The notes: generated from the sequence alone by a model not told the origin. DNA of 64,000 nucleotides from Maridesulfovibrio sp. (GCF_963678865.1 NZ_OY787459.1:3693381-3757380); one strand, 5' to 3'. Positions 16,523 through 26,281 are shown, counted from the first letter of the stretch. Translations and numbers: made by a program.

Positions 16523-19171
16523 ATGGCACTCAAAGATAAATTGAATTTTGACGACGAACCTCTGTACCTTATCGACGGTTCAGCTTTTTTTTATCGCGGA
16601 TTTCACGCCTACCCCGATCTCAAGCGTTCGGACGGAGTGCCTACTAACGCATTGTTCTTTGTGCTGCGCGTTCTGCTTAAACTTATAAAAGAAGAGAAGC
16701 CTAAGTATCTTGTTTTTATGCTCGACGGAAAGGGTAAGAATTTTCGTCATGAGATTTACGATCAGTACAAAGCCCAGCGTCCGCCCATGCCCGATGATCT
16801 TCGTTCCCAGATTGAGCCGCTCAAGGAGGGCTTGAGCGTTCTCGGGATTCCGCTCATTGTCTCCAACGGAGACGAGGCTGACGACTGCATTGCGTCTCTG
16901 GCTGCAAGGTATAAATCCGAGCGTCCGGTAGTTATCCTCGGGGCGGATAAAGACCTCAAGCAGTGCCTTGATGAGAATGTTTTCATGTGGGACCCGGCGG
17001 GGCGCAAGGAAAAGATCACCTCTCTGGCTGATTTTCGTGAAGAAACCAAGATGGAACCGCGCCAATGGGCTGATTTTCAAGCTCTTATTGGTGATTCAGC
17101 GGATAACATCCCCGGTGTGCCGGGTGTGGGTAAGGTTACTGCCACCAAAATAATGGCCGAGTTTCCTACTCTAGAAGACATCCGCGATAATTATGACAAA
17201 CTTAAGCCGGCTATTCAGAAAAAGATGAAGGATGAGCTGGAAAATATTTTTATCTATCGCGAATTGACCCGCATGAGGCTGGACAGCTGCCCTGATTGTG
17301 ATCTCAACCAGTGCAAAGTCCGCAGTGCGGACCCGGACCGTGCCGTAGAATTCATGACCAATTACGAATTCCGCTCCCTTGTCCGCGACGTTAAAGCCCT
17401 GTTTTCGTCAACTTCAGGTTCCGGTGCTCAGGCTCCGGCTGCTAAACCGGGTAAATCATCATCCGGTCAGCTTTCTCTTTTCGGGGAGGAAACCCCGGCT
17501 CCGGCAGCTCCTGAAAACCGTCTTGAGCTTAAGAAAGCGTCCTCTGCAGCTGAATTGCCGGATTTCACAGGTAAAGAAGTGGGATTGGTTCGTGAAGGCA
17601 ATGTTTTTTTTGTCGGCCTTGAAGGTGACGAATGGATGTGCAGGGTCACTGCGGATGAACTGGTCAGGGCATTGCATTCCGCGAAGACTGTTATCGTGTC
17701 CGATGTTAAATCATTTTTGCGCGCAGATGAGGCGTGGGGCGGAATATCTCTTTCCCGCTGGTTTGATTTGAGCCTTGCTGCTTATCTGCTCAATCCTGAG
17801 GAACGCAATTATGCCTGGGACAGGTTGCGGGCCATGCTTTTTTCCGGAGAGGAGCTTCCTGATGCCGTAGATGAGGTTCATCCCGATGCACAAGGACTGG
17901 CTGCGCTGGCATTGATGCATGTGCTGGGGCCGCGTATAAAGTCTGCAGGGCTTGATGAACTTATCGGAAAGTTGGAGATCCCGCTCATACCCGTGCTTGC
18001 GGATATGGAAAAAGCCGGGATAACTATTGATCTTGCTGCGTTTGCTGATTTTCTTGCCGAGGTAAATGAGCGTATCAATGAGCTGACTGGAATAATTCAT
18101 GAGCGGGCCGGGGAACCTTTCAATATCCGCTCCAGCCAGCAGATGGCTACAGTTCTTTTTGATAAGCTTGGCCTTAAACCGGGTGGCAAGACCCCCAAGG
18201 GAGCGCTCTCTACAGCTAACTCCGTACTGGAAAAGCTGACCGGGCAGCATGAAATAATTGCTGATATTCTTGAATACCGGAAGATGGAGAAGCTGCGTTC
18301 CACCTATCTTGAGCCTTTGCCGAAGCTTGTTAATGCCAATGGGCGTATCCATACCAATTTCAACCAACTGGCAACGGCGACAGGGCGTCTTTCCAGTTCC
18401 GGTCCCAACCTGCAGAATATTCCCATTCGCGGTGATCAGGGCAAACGCATGCGGGCCTGTTTTACTGCCGGGAAAGGTTTACGTTTAGCCGCAGCGGACT
18501 ACTCTCAGGTTGAGTTGCGCGTGCTGGCTCATTTTTCCGGGGACCCGGCTCTTGTTTCCGCTTTTGAGCATGACGAAGATATCCATTCCCGCACTGCAGC
18601 CCTGCTTTTTGACCGTGATCCTTCTGAGGTTACTTCTGATGAACGGCGCAATGCCAAGACCATCAACTTCGGTCTGATTTACGGCATGGGACCGCAAAAG
18701 CTTTCCCGTGAACTGGGCATCAATATCAACGAAGCCAAAGAATTTATAGCTAAGTATTTTGAAAAGCTTGATGTACTCAAGGAATTTTATGATTCAGTAG
18801 TGGAGCAGGGGCGCGAAAAAGGTTACGTAACCACGCTTTCCGGGCGTCGACGTCTGCTGCCAGAACTCCATTCCACGAATCAGCAGATTCTTTCTCAGGC
18901 CCGCAGGCAGGCCATTAATACAGTCATTCAAGGCAGCGCTGCAGACATAATCAAGCTGGCTATGATCAAGGTGGCCGAAAATCCTGAAATCAAGCATCTC
19001 GGCGGCAGGTTGATCCTGCAGATTCATGACGAACTCCTCGTAGAAGGTCCGGAAGAAAATATTGAAGAAATCGGAAGGCTTCTGCAACAGGATATGCAGA
19101 CCGTGGCGACTCTCGCCGTGCCGCTTAAAGTAGATCTCGGCCTAGGCCGCAACTGGGCGCAGGCGCATTAA
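16523..19171 (+). CDS. polA: DNA polymerase I, proofreading site apparently lost
   Basis: 882 residues. Residues 1-290 form the 5'-3' flap nuclease (LIDGSAFFYRGFHA, GDSADNIPGVPGVG). A Pro/Ala/Ser linker follows at about 300-330, and a 3'-5' exonuclease-like fold at about 340-490. The polymerase has motif A AADYSQVELRVLAHFSGD, motif B RRNAKTINFGLIYG and motif C QIHDELLVEGPE. In the middle domain the first metal motif (DxE in Klenow) is not visible; the equivalent strand reads KEVGLVREGNVFFVGLEG. Proofreading is therefore probably inactive, as in Taq and Bst enzymes. The protein fills gaps in excision repair and removes RNA primers. Confidence 0.95.
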   Translation: MALKDKLNFDDEPLYLIDGSAFFYRGFHAYPDLKRSDGVPTNALFFVLRVLLKLIKEEKPKYLVFMLDGKGKNFRHEIYDQYKAQRPPMPDDLRSQIEPLKEGLSVLGIPLIVSNGDEADDCIASLAARYKSERPVVILGADKDLKQCLDENVFMWDPAGRKEKITSLADFREETKMEPRQWADFQALIGDSADNIPGVPGVGKVTATKIMAEFPTLEDIRDNYDKLKPAIQKKMKDELENIFIYRELTRMRLDSCPDCDLNQCKVRSADPDRAVEFMTNYEFRSLVRDVKALFSSTSGSGAQAPAAKPGKSSSGQLSLFGEETPAPAAPENRLELKKASSAAELPDFTGKEVGLVREGNVFFVGLEGDEWMCRVTADELVRALHSAKTVIVSDVKSFLRADEAWGGISLSRWFDLSLAAYLLNPEERNYAWDRLRAMLFSGEELPDAVDEVHPDAQGLAALALMHVLGPRIKSAGLDELIGKLEIPLIPVLADMEKAGITIDLAAFADFLAEVNERINELTGIIHERAGEPFNIRSSQQMATVLFDKLGLKPGGKTPKGALSTANSVLEKLTGQHEIIADILEYRKMEKLRSTYLEPLPKLVNANGRIHTNFNQLATATGRLSSSGPNLQNIPIRGDQGKRMRACFTAGKGLRLAAADYSQVELRVLAHFSGDPALVSAFEHDEDIHSRTAALLFDRDPSEVTSDERRNAKTINFGLIYGMGPQKLSRELGININEAKEFIAKYFEKLDVLKEFYDSVVEQGREKGYVTTLSGRRRLLPELHSTNQQILSQARRQAINTVIQGSAADIIKLAMIKVAENPEIKHLGGRLILQIHDELLVEGPEENIEEIGRLLQQDMQTVATLAVPLKVDLGLGRNWAQAH

Positions 19172-19273
19172 ATATTGTCTCCGACGGCAGGGGAAGGCAT
19201 TATTTGTTTTTAAACACTTGAATCTTGCGGCTAATATTTTTAAACTCCGGCAGATTATTTAAGGAGTTAAGTT

Positions 19274-19576
19274 ATGTCTGATGATAAGAAGTGCGGGTGC
19301 GGTAGCGAATATGCCAAGGCTATGCCTATTCCCGAGGTTAATTTTTCTACATTTGTCATGTCCATGAGTTCTTCAGCTATGGTTCACCTTGGGGAAGTTG
19401 CTGACCCTTCTACCGGAAAGATCGAATTTTCACCGGTACTTGCCAAGCAGTCTATTGATGTCCTTGCTGTTATTGAAGATAAGATCAAGAACGGTATGAC
19501 CAAAGATGAAGAGCGCCTGCTTTGCGAACTGCTTTACAATCTGCGTATGAAATACGTCAAGAAGACTAAGAAGTAG
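19274..19576 (+). CDS. DUF1844 domain protein
   Basis: 100 residues, soluble and mostly helical. The middle (PEVNFSTFVMSMSSSAMVHL, then a Pro-rich turn and AKQSIDVLAVIEDKIKNGM) matches the DUF1844 family as I know it from deltaproteobacteria and planctomycetes. An N-terminal CGCG Cys pair is unusual and might bind metal. Function is unknown. GGAG precedes the ATG. It lies between polA and argC, apparently with its own promoter region. Confidence 0.8.
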   Translation: MSDDKKCGCGSEYAKAMPIPEVNFSTFVMSMSSSAMVHLGEVADPSTGKIEFSPVLAKQSIDVLAVIEDKIKNGMTKDEERLLCELLYNLRMKYVKKTKK

Positions 19577-19678
19577 CCGGTCTTTTTTCTGTTTTTATTT
19601 CCCTACGTTTTCGGATTTTTCCGGGCTGTTTTTTTACGCCCGTCATTTACCAATATTTATTTTTAAGGATGGATGATT

Positions 19679-20731
19679 ATGTGTGCTGTACCTGTAGGAC
19701 TTGTCGGAGTGACCGGATATACCGGAATGGAGCTTGCCCGTATCCTGAGCAATCATGACGGTATGAAGCTTGTCCGCGTTACATCTCGAGCGGAAGCAGG
19801 GAAGAAGCTGGCAGATATATATCCTTTTCTTAATGGTATGGAACTGGGCGGTCTGGAAATAGCCGCCCCGGATGTTGATGATCTGGCAGAATCCTGTGAT
19901 CTGGTTTTTCTGGCAGTGCCCCATAAAACCGCCATGAATATCGGCGGACAGCTTTACGATAGAGACATCAAGGTAGTCGACCTTAGTGCCGACTTCAGGA
20001 TTCGTGACCGCGAAACCTATGAAGAATGGTATAAGGTAGACCATACCCGCGAAGATTTATTGCCCGAGGCTGTTTACGGTCTGCCGGAATTCTACCGCGA
20101 TCAGGTTAAGGGTGCCAAGCTGGTTGCCAACCCCGGCTGCTATCCCACCTCCGTAATTGTCGGGCTGACTCCGGCCTTGCGTGCCGGGCTGGTAGAGACT
20201 TCCGATATTGTGATTGATTCCAAGTCCGGAACCAGCGGGGCAGGGCGTAAAGCTGCTGTGGGAACTCTTTTCTGCGAAGTAGCGGATTCCTTCCGCGCTT
20301 ACGGTCTGACCACCCATCGCCACACTCCGGAGATAGAGCAGGAGCTTTCTGTTGCTGCAGGCCGGGATATGACTGTTTCTTTCAATACCCACCTTCTGCC
20401 CATTGACCGTGGCATACTTTCCACCATCTACACAAAGCTCAAACCGGGCGTTACCAAAGCAGATGTTCGTGCCGCTTATGAAGAAGCATATGGAAATGAA
20501 AAGATGATTCGTTTTCTGCCCGAAGGTCAATTGCCGGAAACTCGCTGGGTACGTGGAACCATGTTTTGTGATGTGGCTGTAGTACCGGATGATCGGACCG
20601 GGCGGCTGATTATCATTGCTGCTATCGACAATCTCTGTCGTGGAGCTTCCGGGCAGGCCGTTGCCAATGCCAACCTCATGCTTGGCTTTGATGAGACCAA
20701 AGGTCTTTCTCTTGCCCCGATGATGCCTTAA
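19679..20731 (+). CDS. argC: N-acetyl-gamma-glutamyl-phosphate reductase
   Basis: 350 residues; third step of arginine synthesis (NADPH-dependent reduction of N-acetylglutamyl phosphate). The N-terminal Rossmann motif is GLVGVTGYTGMELARIL, the catalytic Cys lies in NPGCYPTS (about 153), and the later THRHTPEIEQE supplies the His. The C-terminus has CRGASGQAVANANLMLG, typical of the bacterial type 1 enzyme. The ATG at 19679 is preferred over 19673 because AAGGATGG sits at the right distance. No other arg gene is nearby. Confidence 0.95.
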   Translation: MCAVPVGLVGVTGYTGMELARILSNHDGMKLVRVTSRAEAGKKLADIYPFLNGMELGGLEIAAPDVDDLAESCDLVFLAVPHKTAMNIGGQLYDRDIKVVDLSADFRIRDRETYEEWYKVDHTREDLLPEAVYGLPEFYRDQVKGAKLVANPGCYPTSVIVGLTPALRAGLVETSDIVIDSKSGTSGAGRKAAVGTLFCEVADSFRAYGLTTHRHTPEIEQELSVAAGRDMTVSFNTHLLPIDRGILSTIYTKLKPGVTKADVRAAYEEAYGNEKMIRFLPEGQLPETRWVRGTMFCDVAVVPDDRTGRLIIIAAIDNLCRGASGQAVANANLMLGFDETKGLSLAPMMP

Positions 20732-20834
20732 GGCCGTCCTTTTCCAGCATTGTTTATTGATATTAACTCCTTGCTGGGGTATCTTCGTCCTCACTGCTGT
20801 AACTGTATTTATACTCTTTCGGGGGCGGGGATTT

Positions 20835-22109
20835 ATGGGCAAAAGCTCTGAAATGTTTCTGGATTCTTTTTTTGTAGCTAGACAACCGGTCTTTAATACA
20901 GAGAAGAGTGTCTGGGGCTATGAACTTCTTTTTCGAAATTCAGGCGGAAGCAATGCCGCTGACGTGGGTAATGAGGATGAGGCCACTTCTCAGGTCATTG
21001 CTGACGGCTTCGGGTTGATTCAGGAAGATATTGAGGAAGGCCAGCTTTTGCTGGTTAATTTTCCCCGCAACATGCTGTTGGAAGGAGCTGCTGATTTCCT
21101 TCCTCCTGAAGTTTGCGTGGTGGAGATTCTGGAGCACGTCCAACCTGAACCCGATGTTCTGGAAGTTCTGCAGGAGTTGAAGGACAGGGGATATACATTG
21201 GCTCTGGACGATTATATCGGGCAGGAAGGTTTAGAGCCTTTCATTGAACTGGCTGATATTGTTAAAGTGGACTGCCTTGAACTTGATAGGGCGAAGCTTG
21301 TTGATGTTGCGGAGAAGCTTAAGCAGATGGGTGTTAAGCTTCTTGCGGAGAAGGTTGAAGATAACGAGATGTTTAACCTCTGCCGTGAATTGGGATTTGA
21401 ACTTTTTCAGGGCTTTTTCTTTAGCCGTCCGGAAATTATCCCCGGCAAAAAAATGTCCACTAACAACATCAACCGGATGCGCTTGTTGGGCTCAATCAGT
21501 AGTCATGATTTTGATGTTGATGACCTTACTCAGGCCATTAATTCAGATGTTTCAGTCAGCTACCGGCTGCTTAAATTCATGAATTCGCCCACTTTCGGAC
21601 TTCCTAACAAAATAAATTCCATTCAGCAGGCCATCACTTTGATAGGCTACAGAAAGCTGGCCGGGTGGCTTCGTGTTATTCTGCTTTCAGATATGAGTTC
21701 CGGTCCGGCAGGAAATGAACTTGCTTTTTTATCCATTAAAAGAGCCAAGTTTCTGGAACTTGTTTCACTTGACTTGAAATTTTGTCCGCTTTCATCTGAA
21801 TCAATGTTTATGCTCGGCCTTTTTTCCCTGCTGGATGTTTTTCTGGGCAGGCCTATGCTGGAACTTATGTCGGAGCTTCCAGTGGAAAAGGAACTTGTTA
21901 AGGCTTTGACTGATGAAACGAGCAGTGTTGCAGTTTATCTGGATATTGTGAAATGCCTGGAGCAGGCTGACTGGAAAGCTCTTTGTGATTTGATAATTGA
22001 TCTCCAGCTTACGCCTCTTTCCGTGGCCCGCAATCATCTTGCAGCCATGCAGTGGGCCAATGAGATAGCCCTGATGAGCAGAACACATGAACAATTTGAG
22101 GATGACTAA
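20835..22109 (+). CDS. EAL and HDOD domain signalling protein (YuxH type)
   Basis: 424 residues from the ATG at 20835, which has a GGGG stretch upstream; the frame is open to a TTG at 20757 without a ribosome site. Residues 1-205 are an EAL domain: YELLFR fits ExLxR, with VNFPRNML, EILE, LAEKVED and FQGFFFSRPE. The loop normally DDFGTG reads DDYIGQ, so c-di-GMP hydrolysis is doubtful and binding or scaffolding is possible. Residues 215-420 are an HDOD domain (NRMRLLGSIS to INSIQQAITLIG), which is usually regulatory. It is nine bases before the CheR-type gene, so the pair probably forms a signalling unit. Confidence 0.88.
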   Translation: MGKSSEMFLDSFFVARQPVFNTEKSVWGYELLFRNSGGSNAADVGNEDEATSQVIADGFGLIQEDIEEGQLLLVNFPRNMLLEGAADFLPPEVCVVEILEHVQPEPDVLEVLQELKDRGYTLALDDYIGQEGLEPFIELADIVKVDCLELDRAKLVDVAEKLKQMGVKLLAEKVEDNEMFNLCRELGFELFQGFFFSRPEIIPGKKMSTNNINRMRLLGSISSHDFDVDDLTQAINSDVSVSYRLLKFMNSPTFGLPNKINSIQQAITLIGYRKLAGWLRVILLSDMSSGPAGNELAFLSIKRAKFLELVSLDLKFCPLSSESMFMLGLFSLLDVFLGRPMLELMSELPVEKELVKALTDETSSVAVYLDIVKCLEQADWKALCDLIIDLQLTPLSVARNHLAAMQWANEIALMSRTHEQFEDD

Positions 22110-22118
22110 GGGAGTATT

Positions 22119-22973
22119 GTGAGCGGGGAATTCGTGAAGCTGGACAAAGACAATTTTGATCTGTTGCGTAAGCAGATTTACCGCATGTGCGGGCTGACCA
22201 TATCCGAGGGCAAGGGATATTTAATTGAGCACCGTTTTAAACCCCTGTATCAAGCCCGGAACTGCCGTTCATGGCGTGATTTCTACCAATTGCTTCTTTC
22301 GGGGGACGTGCAGTTCAAGGAAGATGCAATCTCAGCCATAAGCACTCACGAGACAAGTTTTTTCCGCGATAATCACCCGTTTGTATCTATAAGGAATAAG
22401 ATTCTTCCCGAGCTTTTAAAGAACAGGAAGGCCGGGGCTAAGATAAGAATATGGTGTGCTGCTTCTTCTACAGGGCAGGAGCCGTATTCCCTTTCCATGC
22501 TTATCCATGAATGGGTGCGGAGTTTGCCGGGTGTGAAAATTCGTCCTTCCGATTTTTCAATCCTGGCGACTGATATTTCCGGAGCTGTTATTGAACGGGC
22601 TCAGGAGGGACTTTTTACCAATCATGAAAAGTCTCGGGGATTGCCTGCCGGATATGATAAATATTTTGAAAAAAGTGAAGGAAGATGGAAGGTCTCTCCC
22701 CCTGTTAAGTCTTTAGTTTCCTTTAAAAAATTTAATCTGCTCAATTCATTCCGTCCCTTGGGACAGTTTGATTTTGTAATGTGCCGCAACGTTCTTATTT
22801 ATTTTGATGATGCCACAAAGGTGGATATTGTTCACCGGATTCATGATATGCTTCCGGATAAAGGGTTTCTTATGCTTGGCTCCACTGAGACGTTGGCTGG
22901 GCATACGGATCGTTTTGCTACCGAGCATATGGGAGCGGTGCTGCTCTATCGCAAGGTGCGCGGGACAAAATAA
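22119..22973 (+). CDS. cheR: CheR-type protein-glutamate O-methyltransferase
   Basis: 284 residues from a GTG start with AGGGAG upstream. The N-terminal CheR helical domain has AISTHETSFFRDNHPF; the SAM-binding domain has WCAASSTGQEPYSLSMLIHE, followed by FVMCRNVLIYFD. The reaction is methylation of receptor glutamates with SAM for adaptation. No TPR extension or C-terminal CheB fusion is present. The upstream EAL-HDOD gene suggests that this copy may serve a dedicated pathway. It ends at a hairpin shared with the convergent response regulator. Confidence 0.93.
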   Translation: MSGEFVKLDKDNFDLLRKQIYRMCGLTISEGKGYLIEHRFKPLYQARNCRSWRDFYQLLLSGDVQFKEDAISAISTHETSFFRDNHPFVSIRNKILPELLKNRKAGAKIRIWCAASSTGQEPYSLSMLIHEWVRSLPGVKIRPSDFSILATDISGAVIERAQEGLFTNHEKSRGLPAGYDKYFEKSEGRWKVSPPVKSLVSFKKFNLLNSFRPLGQFDFVMCRNVLIYFDDATKVDIVHRIHDMLPDKGFLMLGSTETLAGHTDRFATEHMGAVLLYRKVRGTK

Positions 22974-22975
22974 AA

Positions 22976-23003
22976 CCGCCGAATTCTTAAAAGAATGCGG
23001 CGG
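22976..23003. terminator. Bidirectional terminator between cheR and response regulator
   Basis: CCGCCGAATTCTT pairs with AAGAATGCGGCGG, one mismatch, tiny loop. An A-rich run on the left gives a U-tract for the minus transcript; a weaker T-rich stretch lies on the right. Confidence 0.85.
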
Positions 23004-23030
23004 CAACAATCTGTTTTTGAAATTGTTCTG

Positions 23031-23408
23031 CTAAATATTGTATTTCGTTCCGAACAGAGACCTTATCTTCTGGATGAACATATCCATATCCGCAACCGGC
23101 TTTAGCAAAACATTGTCAGACGAAATTCCATAGGCCCGGACATCCGGAGGAACAGCGTAATCGACTGATCCGGTATGGATGATAAAGTCCATGTCCGGGT
23201 GCAGTTCTTTAAGGTGGATGATGAGGTCGTTGCCGTGCATTACCGGAAGCCTCATATCTACAATAGCGATGTCGGCTTTTTCGGTTTTCATCAGGGTCAG
23301 AGCTTCTTCCGCACTTCCTACTGAAATAACATCCAGACCTTCGTCTTCAAGGTAGTCAACGAGGTTTTCTCTGACCATCTGCTCATCATCTACAACCAGA
23401 ATTCGCAT
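23031..23408 (-). CDS. Single-domain response regulator (CheY-like)
   Basis: 125 residues, receiver domain only: VVDDEQ acid pocket, phospho-Asp in IVDMRLP (about 51), HTGS (Thr/Ser switch) and KPV (Lys). No output domain. It is convergent with the CheR-type gene and upstream of nothing obvious, so the partner kinase is unknown. It may connect to the EAL-HDOD/CheR pair next to it. Confidence 0.93.
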   Translation of the reverse strand: MRILVVDDEQMVRENLVDYLEDEGLDVISVGSAEEALTLMKTEKADIAIVDMRLPVMHGNDLIIHLKELHPDMDFIIHTGSVDYAVPPDVRAYGISSDNVLLKPVADMDMFIQKIRSLFGTKYNI

Positions 23409-23552
23409 ATATTCTCCGTATCATTTCGTCTTGCGTGTTTGAGCATGAAATTTAATTAAATAATCTCATTTTCATACTTAATCATAAAGCAATGTATTTT
23501 TATTGGCAACGAAAATGAACGTAAAGTTGTGTTTACGGCTTGAAACAGAAAA

Positions 23553-23576
23553 GGAAGGCCTTATGGAAGACCTCCC
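23553..23576 (-). terminator. Probable terminator after nrdD
   Basis: GGAAGGCCTT (23553-23562) pairs with AAGACCTCCC (23567-23576) with two imperfect positions. Read on the minus strand it is followed by TCCTTTTCTG. Confidence 0.6.
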
Positions 23577-23601
23577 TTGAATTTTGTTGTTTTACCGGCG
23601 G

Positions 23602-25653
23602 TTAGCAGCAGAAAGTGTTGTAGACCTGCCTGTCTTTGTATTCAGCTTTCTTACCTGCGTTCCACTGTTTGACCGGGCGGTAGTACCCCACGATACGGGT
23701 GTAGACTTCGGATTCTGCTCCGCAGTCCGGGCAAGTATGATGCTCGCCACGTATGTAGCCGTGTTCTTTGCATATGGAGAAGGTCGGGGTAATGGAGAGA
23801 TAAGGTATTTTGGTATTGCGAAAGGCTTTAATTATGAAGCTTTTCAGAGCATCGATGTCAGCTGTGGATTCTCCTAGGAAGGTGTGGAATACAGAGCCTC
23901 CGGTATACAGGGGCTGCAGCTTGTTCTGATGCGAGAGAGCAAGGACCACATCGTCGGAAACGCCTACCGGCAGGGTGGTGGAGTTGGTGTAGTAGGGGGT
24001 ACCGTTACCGGAAGTCCGGATATCTGCATAAAGGGCTTTATCAATTTTAGCCAGACGGTAGCTGGTGCCTTCAGCAGGAGTGGCTTCCAGATTGTAAAGG
24101 CTGCCTGTCTCTTCCTGAAATTGCGCTGTCAGGTCACGCAGGTGATTGAGCACTCTGGTCATGAGCCGCACTCCGGAAGGTGTATCTATGCCTTTACCCA
24201 GCAGATTCAGGCAGGCCTCGTGGCCGCCCAGCAATCCGATTGTGGAGAAATGTCCTTTGTAACCGTTTTTAAGGTAACGGCGGGACCATGGAAACATACC
24301 GTTATCAAGGTTTGTCTGGATCAGCTTGCGTTTGAACTCAAGGGAATTTTTGGCCTGAATGGCGTATTCTTCGATGAGATCAAGAAAATCCTCTTCACCC
24401 TGTGCCAGATAAGCAAGTTTGGGCAGGTTGAGGGTGACTACACCGATGGATCCGGTCAGGTCACCAGCTCCGAACAGTCCGCCGACCTTGTTGCGCAGCT
24501 CGCGCAGGTCCATTTGAAGACGGCAGCACATGGAACGCACGTCTTCAGGGTTCAAGTCGGAGTTGATAAAATTCTGGAAGTAGGGAACGCCGTATTTGGC
24601 TGTTAAGTCGAGTAGGGTTCGGCCTATCTGGGAGTCCCACGGAAAGTCCTCGGTTACGTTATAAGTGGGAATGGGGAAGGAGAATATACGGTTATGCTGG
24701 TCCCCATTGACCATGACTTCAAGGAAGGAGCGGTTGATCATCTCCATTTCCTCAGCGTATTCGCCGTAGGTTGTGTCCTGAAGCTCACCGCCGATTATGA
24801 CTGCTTCTCTGGCAATGTGTTTTGGCGGAACAAGGTCGAATGAAAGGTTTGTGAACGGGCTTTGGCCTCCCCATCTGGAGGTTGTGTTCAGGTTGAATAC
24901 GAATTTCTGCATGGCCTGACGTACTTCTTCATAGCTTAGGCCGTCGTGACGGATGAATGGGGCGAGGTAGGTGTCAACATTGTTGAATGCCTGTGCACCT
25001 GCCCATTCATTCTGCAGGGTGCCGAGAAAGTTAACCATCTGGCCGAGAACTGCGTCAAAATGTCTTGCCGGACCGGCGCAGGAACGTCCTTCAAGGTTAA
25101 AGCCTTCGAGCAGCAGGTCGCGCAGGGACCATCCGGCGCAGTAGCCGGCCAGTCCGTAGGAAAGATCATGGATGTGGAAATATCCGTGCTCGTGGGCCTG
25201 CCTGATTTCTTCAGGGTATTTTTCAAGGGCGTAGCGGGCCTGAACAGTGCCGGAGAGATGAAGCATGAGTCCTTGAAAAGAGTGGGTCATGTTAGCGTTT
25301 TCTGCTACACGCCAGTCACTCTTTTCCAGATACTCGTCAATGGTTTCTTTGATGTCAAGATAGGCGTCTTTATGGTTCCTCAGTCTGCGGCGGCTGTCGC
25401 GGTAGAGAATGAATTTTTTGGCAACCGAGTGCAGGCGGGAATCCATAAGCACTTCTTCGACCATATTCTGAACATGTTCCTGTTCAGGAATATCGACTCC
25501 TTCAAGCTTATTCTCCACTTTTCTGGCCATACGCTTGGCCATTAGAGGGTCTTTGATTCCGCTGGCGCTGAGTGCTTTGAAAATCGCCTGTGCAATACGG
25601 TCAGTCGACCATGTTTCCAGCCGACCGTCTCTCTTCATTATCTGCGAGGGCAT
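23602..25653 (-). CDS. nrdD: Anaerobic ribonucleoside-triphosphate reductase (class III)
   Basis: 683 residues. N-terminal ATP-cone (MKRDGRLETWSTDRIAQAI, then YRDSRRRLRNHKD). The large glycyl-radical barrel has CAGWSLRDLLLEGFN and SPFTNLSFDL. The C-terminal zinc site is CKEHGYIRGEHHTCPDCG, and the radical loop RPVKQWNAGKKAEY has the radical Gly in NAGK. It reduces NTPs to dNTPs without oxygen and needs the radical-SAM activase encoded just upstream. AAGGAG five bases before the ATG, inside nrdG, fixes the start, so the two genes really overlap by 53 bp. Confidence 0.96.
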   Translation of the reverse strand: MPSQIMKRDGRLETWSTDRIAQAIFKALSASGIKDPLMAKRMARKVENKLEGVDIPEQEHVQNMVEEVLMDSRLHSVAKKFILYRDSRRRLRNHKDAYLDIKETIDEYLEKSDWRVAENANMTHSFQGLMLHLSGTVQARYALEKYPEEIRQAHEHGYFHIHDLSYGLAGYCAGWSLRDLLLEGFNLEGRSCAGPARHFDAVLGQMVNFLGTLQNEWAGAQAFNNVDTYLAPFIRHDGLSYEEVRQAMQKFVFNLNTTSRWGGQSPFTNLSFDLVPPKHIAREAVIIGGELQDTTYGEYAEEMEMINRSFLEVMVNGDQHNRIFSFPIPTYNVTEDFPWDSQIGRTLLDLTAKYGVPYFQNFINSDLNPEDVRSMCCRLQMDLRELRNKVGGLFGAGDLTGSIGVVTLNLPKLAYLAQGEEDFLDLIEEYAIQAKNSLEFKRKLIQTNLDNGMFPWSRRYLKNGYKGHFSTIGLLGGHEACLNLLGKGIDTPSGVRLMTRVLNHLRDLTAQFQEETGSLYNLEATPAEGTSYRLAKIDKALYADIRTSGNGTPYYTNSTTLPVGVSDDVVLALSHQNKLQPLYTGGSVFHTFLGESTADIDALKSFIIKAFRNTKIPYLSITPTFSICKEHGYIRGEHHTCPDCGAESEVYTRIVGYYRPVKQWNAGKKAEYKDRQVYNTFCC

Positions 25654-26281
25654 GATCTCTCCTTGGAGGAATGTAGTTCTGGATGGTCAGGTCAAAGCCA
25701 TCCGGAAGGTATCCTTTGGCGGTTTCGACATCTTCATCTGTAAGGATAGGTACCTTGGTCAGACGAAAATAAAAGGCTTTGGGGTTGGCTTCAGCAAGCT
25801 TGAAAATTCTATCAAGGTTTTTCTGTGCAGCTTCAGCGGTAACGGCCTGCCCGCTCAGGGCAGGATACTTCTCATACGGTCCTTTAACGTCAATGGCGAA
25901 CATGTCCGCCAGTCCCTGTTGGAGAATATCTTCCAGAATTTCAGGAAGCATCCCGTTGCTGTCCAGTTTGATGGGAAGCTTGGATATCTTCTTGATTTCA
26001 TAGAGTATTTCTCCCAGATTAGGTACCGTTGTAGGCTCGCCACCAGTAATTGTGACCCCGTCAAGCCATTTTGCGCGGTTCCTTAGGAAAGATCTCATAT
26101 CTTCTTTGGATAGAAGGGGCAGTCGCTCCATGTTCCACGCCATGTCGAAATTATGACAGGTAGGACAGTTAAGGTTACAACCGCCGAGAAAAAATACGCA
26201 GCTGGTACGGCCGGGCCAGTCGCACAGACTGAGCGGCTCAATACCGCGAAGATGATTCCATCCAGAAGAGAGTTCGTTCAT
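25601..26281 (-). CDS. nrdG: Anaerobic ribonucleotide reductase activating protein, radical SAM
   Basis: 226 residues. The radical-SAM cluster motif CNLNCPTC (CX3CX2C) occurs in SCVFFLGGCNLNCPTCHN, followed by the SAM-binding TITGGEPTT. It generates the glycyl radical on NrdD by reductive cleavage of SAM. It precedes nrdD and overlaps it by 53 bp, so translation is likely coupled. Longer than E. coli NrdG (154), it belongs to the NrdG2-like group. No NrdR-box pair was recognised upstream. Confidence 0.93.
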   Translation of the reverse strand: MNELSSGWNHLRGIEPLSLCDWPGRTSCVFFLGGCNLNCPTCHNFDMAWNMERLPLLSKEDMRSFLRNRAKWLDGVTITGGEPTTVPNLGEILYEIKKISKLPIKLDSNGMLPEILEDILQQGLADMFAIDVKGPYEKYPALSGQAVTAEAAQKNLDRIFKLAEANPKAFYFRLTKVPILTDEDVETAKGYLPDGFDLTIQNYIPPRRDHALADNEERRSAGNMVD

